From Tepidaquicella sp964564635 (GTDB lineage: Bacteria > Bacteroidota > Ignavibacteria > Tepidaquicellales > Tepidaquicellaceae), in assembly GCA_964564635.1 (NCBI GenBank), contig CAZMAR010000004.1, positions 108,226-172,225 on the forward strand: a DNA stretch of 64,000 bases, written 5' to 3'. A program made the translations under genes and the position numbers. Shown piece by piece: positions 63,564-64,000 of this stretch. The first letter of the stretch is position 1, and every line of letters begins with the position of its first letter. The notes under the pieces were generated by a model that saw nothing but the letters and a program-made list of their open reading frames with translations, ran no database searches and was not told where the DNA came from.

Positions 63564-63571
63564 ACTCCTTT
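63564..63571 (-). promoter_or_regulatory. Shine-Dalgarno deciding the start of the 505-residue protein
   Basis: AAAGGAGT on the minus strand lies 7 nt before the ATG at 63556. It supports that start, just ahead of the signal peptide, over in-frame ATG codons further upstream. Confidence 0.75.
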
Positions 63572-63853
63572 ATATTTATTTTTACCTAATGAAAAATATA
63601 TATTTTTCATCATTTATTCAATATTCTAATAATAAGCCCATAAAAATTTTTTTATACTTCCCACACATACAAATTGAAAACATCCCATTATGCTTCCGCT
63701 AATATTTCAACTTATATAACGAAACGGAAATGAATTTTTTCTACAAGAGCTTTTCTCCTCTGCTGCGATTTAAGTAGGGTGATAGATTTTATGATTATTA
63801 TTCCATTAAAAATGTATGATATAGCTTTTTCTCAATTACAAAAAAGTATTCTC

Positions 63854-63882
63854 AGTAGGGGCGTATAGCATACGCCCCAGTC
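63854..63882. repeat. GGGGCGTAT palindromic repeat, copy 1
   Basis: A perfect inverted repeat with arms GGGGCGTAT (63858-63866) and ATACGCCCC (63870-63878) and loop AGC, flanked by AGTA on the left and AGTC on the right. The whole 29-bp unit recurs unchanged at 63972-64000. It is far more GC-rich than its surroundings and no gene is adjacent on the right, so a REP-like element or mini-hairpin is likely. Confidence 0.9.
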
Positions 63883-63971
63883 AACATTTTCATTTCTCGC
63901 AACATATACCCATATCCGCTGCGTAAATATTCTTTATATATTTACATTATTATCCCCACACAGAATATTTT

Positions 63972-64000
63972 AGTAGGGGCGTATAGCATACGCCCCAGTC
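63972..64000. repeat. GGGGCGTAT palindromic repeat, copy 2 (touches window end)
   Basis: Identical over 29 bp to the unit at 63854-63882, with palindrome arms at 63976-63984 and 63988-63996. It runs to the last base of the window, so the repeat may be longer or the series may continue beyond it. The two units are 118 bp apart start to start, and the sequence between them is not repeated. Confidence 0.9.

Larger units (their letters stand above)
63557..64000. other. Non-coding right end with two REP-like palindromes
   Basis: 444 bp without a credible gene. The left edge carries the SD (63564-63571) of the 505-residue protein gene and presumably its promoter. The right third carries two identical palindromic repeats, at 63854-63882 and 63972-64000, described separately. 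Confidence 0.6.

Noticed and set aside
63854..64000. Two identical direct repeats as a CRISPR array
   Set aside because: Only two copies, spaced by 89 bp, each a near-perfect palindrome with a 3-nt loop, and no cas genes; this fits REP-like elements better.

Overview
The window is AT-rich bacterial chromosome (about 30% GC by eye) with dense, mostly operonic coding. Four secreted proteins end in the 'NYPNPFNP' C-terminal domain used by the type IX secretion system. Together with several small outer-membrane barrels, a TonB-receptor-like barrel, a DUF2723 membrane glycosyltransferase, Lol lipoprotein export genes and few Shine-Dalgarno sequences, this points to a Gram-negative member of the FCB group, most like the Ignavibacteria. 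The lineage is an inference from gene content, not from a marker-gene tree.

Layout, left part. 1-7020 (+) holds the 3' part of an ABC-F gene, a small outer-membrane protein, a metallo-beta-lactamase-fold hydrolase, a sodium/solute symporter and priA. A tRNA-Arg (minus) and about 740 bp of non-coding DNA follow. Then comes a 6.2-kb gene for a giant beta-helix surface protein closed by a strong GGGGCGTA-type hairpin. 14480-16491 carries tig and clpP. 16550-24868 is a tightly packed surface-glycan operon: DUF2723 protein, GT2-methyltransferase fusion, YfhO-like protein, GT9 protein and an SDR. A small secreted protein follows.

Middle part. 33359-25624 (minus) looks like one seven-gene operon: a ClpB lacking its first ATPase domain, a ParB/SbnI-like protein, LolC/E, LolD, PstB, PhoU and a TonB-receptor-like barrel. 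radC (+), fmt-def (minus) and an EF-G-like GTPase (+) come next. 41376-38164 (minus) carries a P-loop protein, a Gfo/Idh/MocA dehydrogenase and WbpD/WlbB-type acetyltransferase pair for an acylated amino sugar, and an MsrB-MsrA fusion lipoprotein.

Right part. A lysine-2,3-aminomutase-family radical SAM enzyme, selU and selD (selenium modification of tRNA) are followed by a three-gene signalling operon (52847-45717, minus) of receiver/PAS/histidine-kinase proteins. Only the first of these has an intact kinase core. A lone transketolase C-terminal subunit and an HtrA protease lie on the plus strand. Two mobile-element-type genes (HNH-like and a phage-type protein) follow on the minus strand, then an outer-membrane barrel, a subtilisin-like T9SS protease and two Asp-box T9SS proteins. 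Most of these last genes have perfect hairpin terminators. The final 150 bp hold two identical 29-bp copies of a GGGGCGTAT palindrome.

The observations most worth following are the ClpB without NBD1 coupled to a ParB/SbnI-like gene, the barrel coupled to phoU, the three-component PAS/receiver cascade with degenerate kinase cores, the EF-G-like factor without the switch II histidine, and the dispersed GGGGCGTA palindromes.
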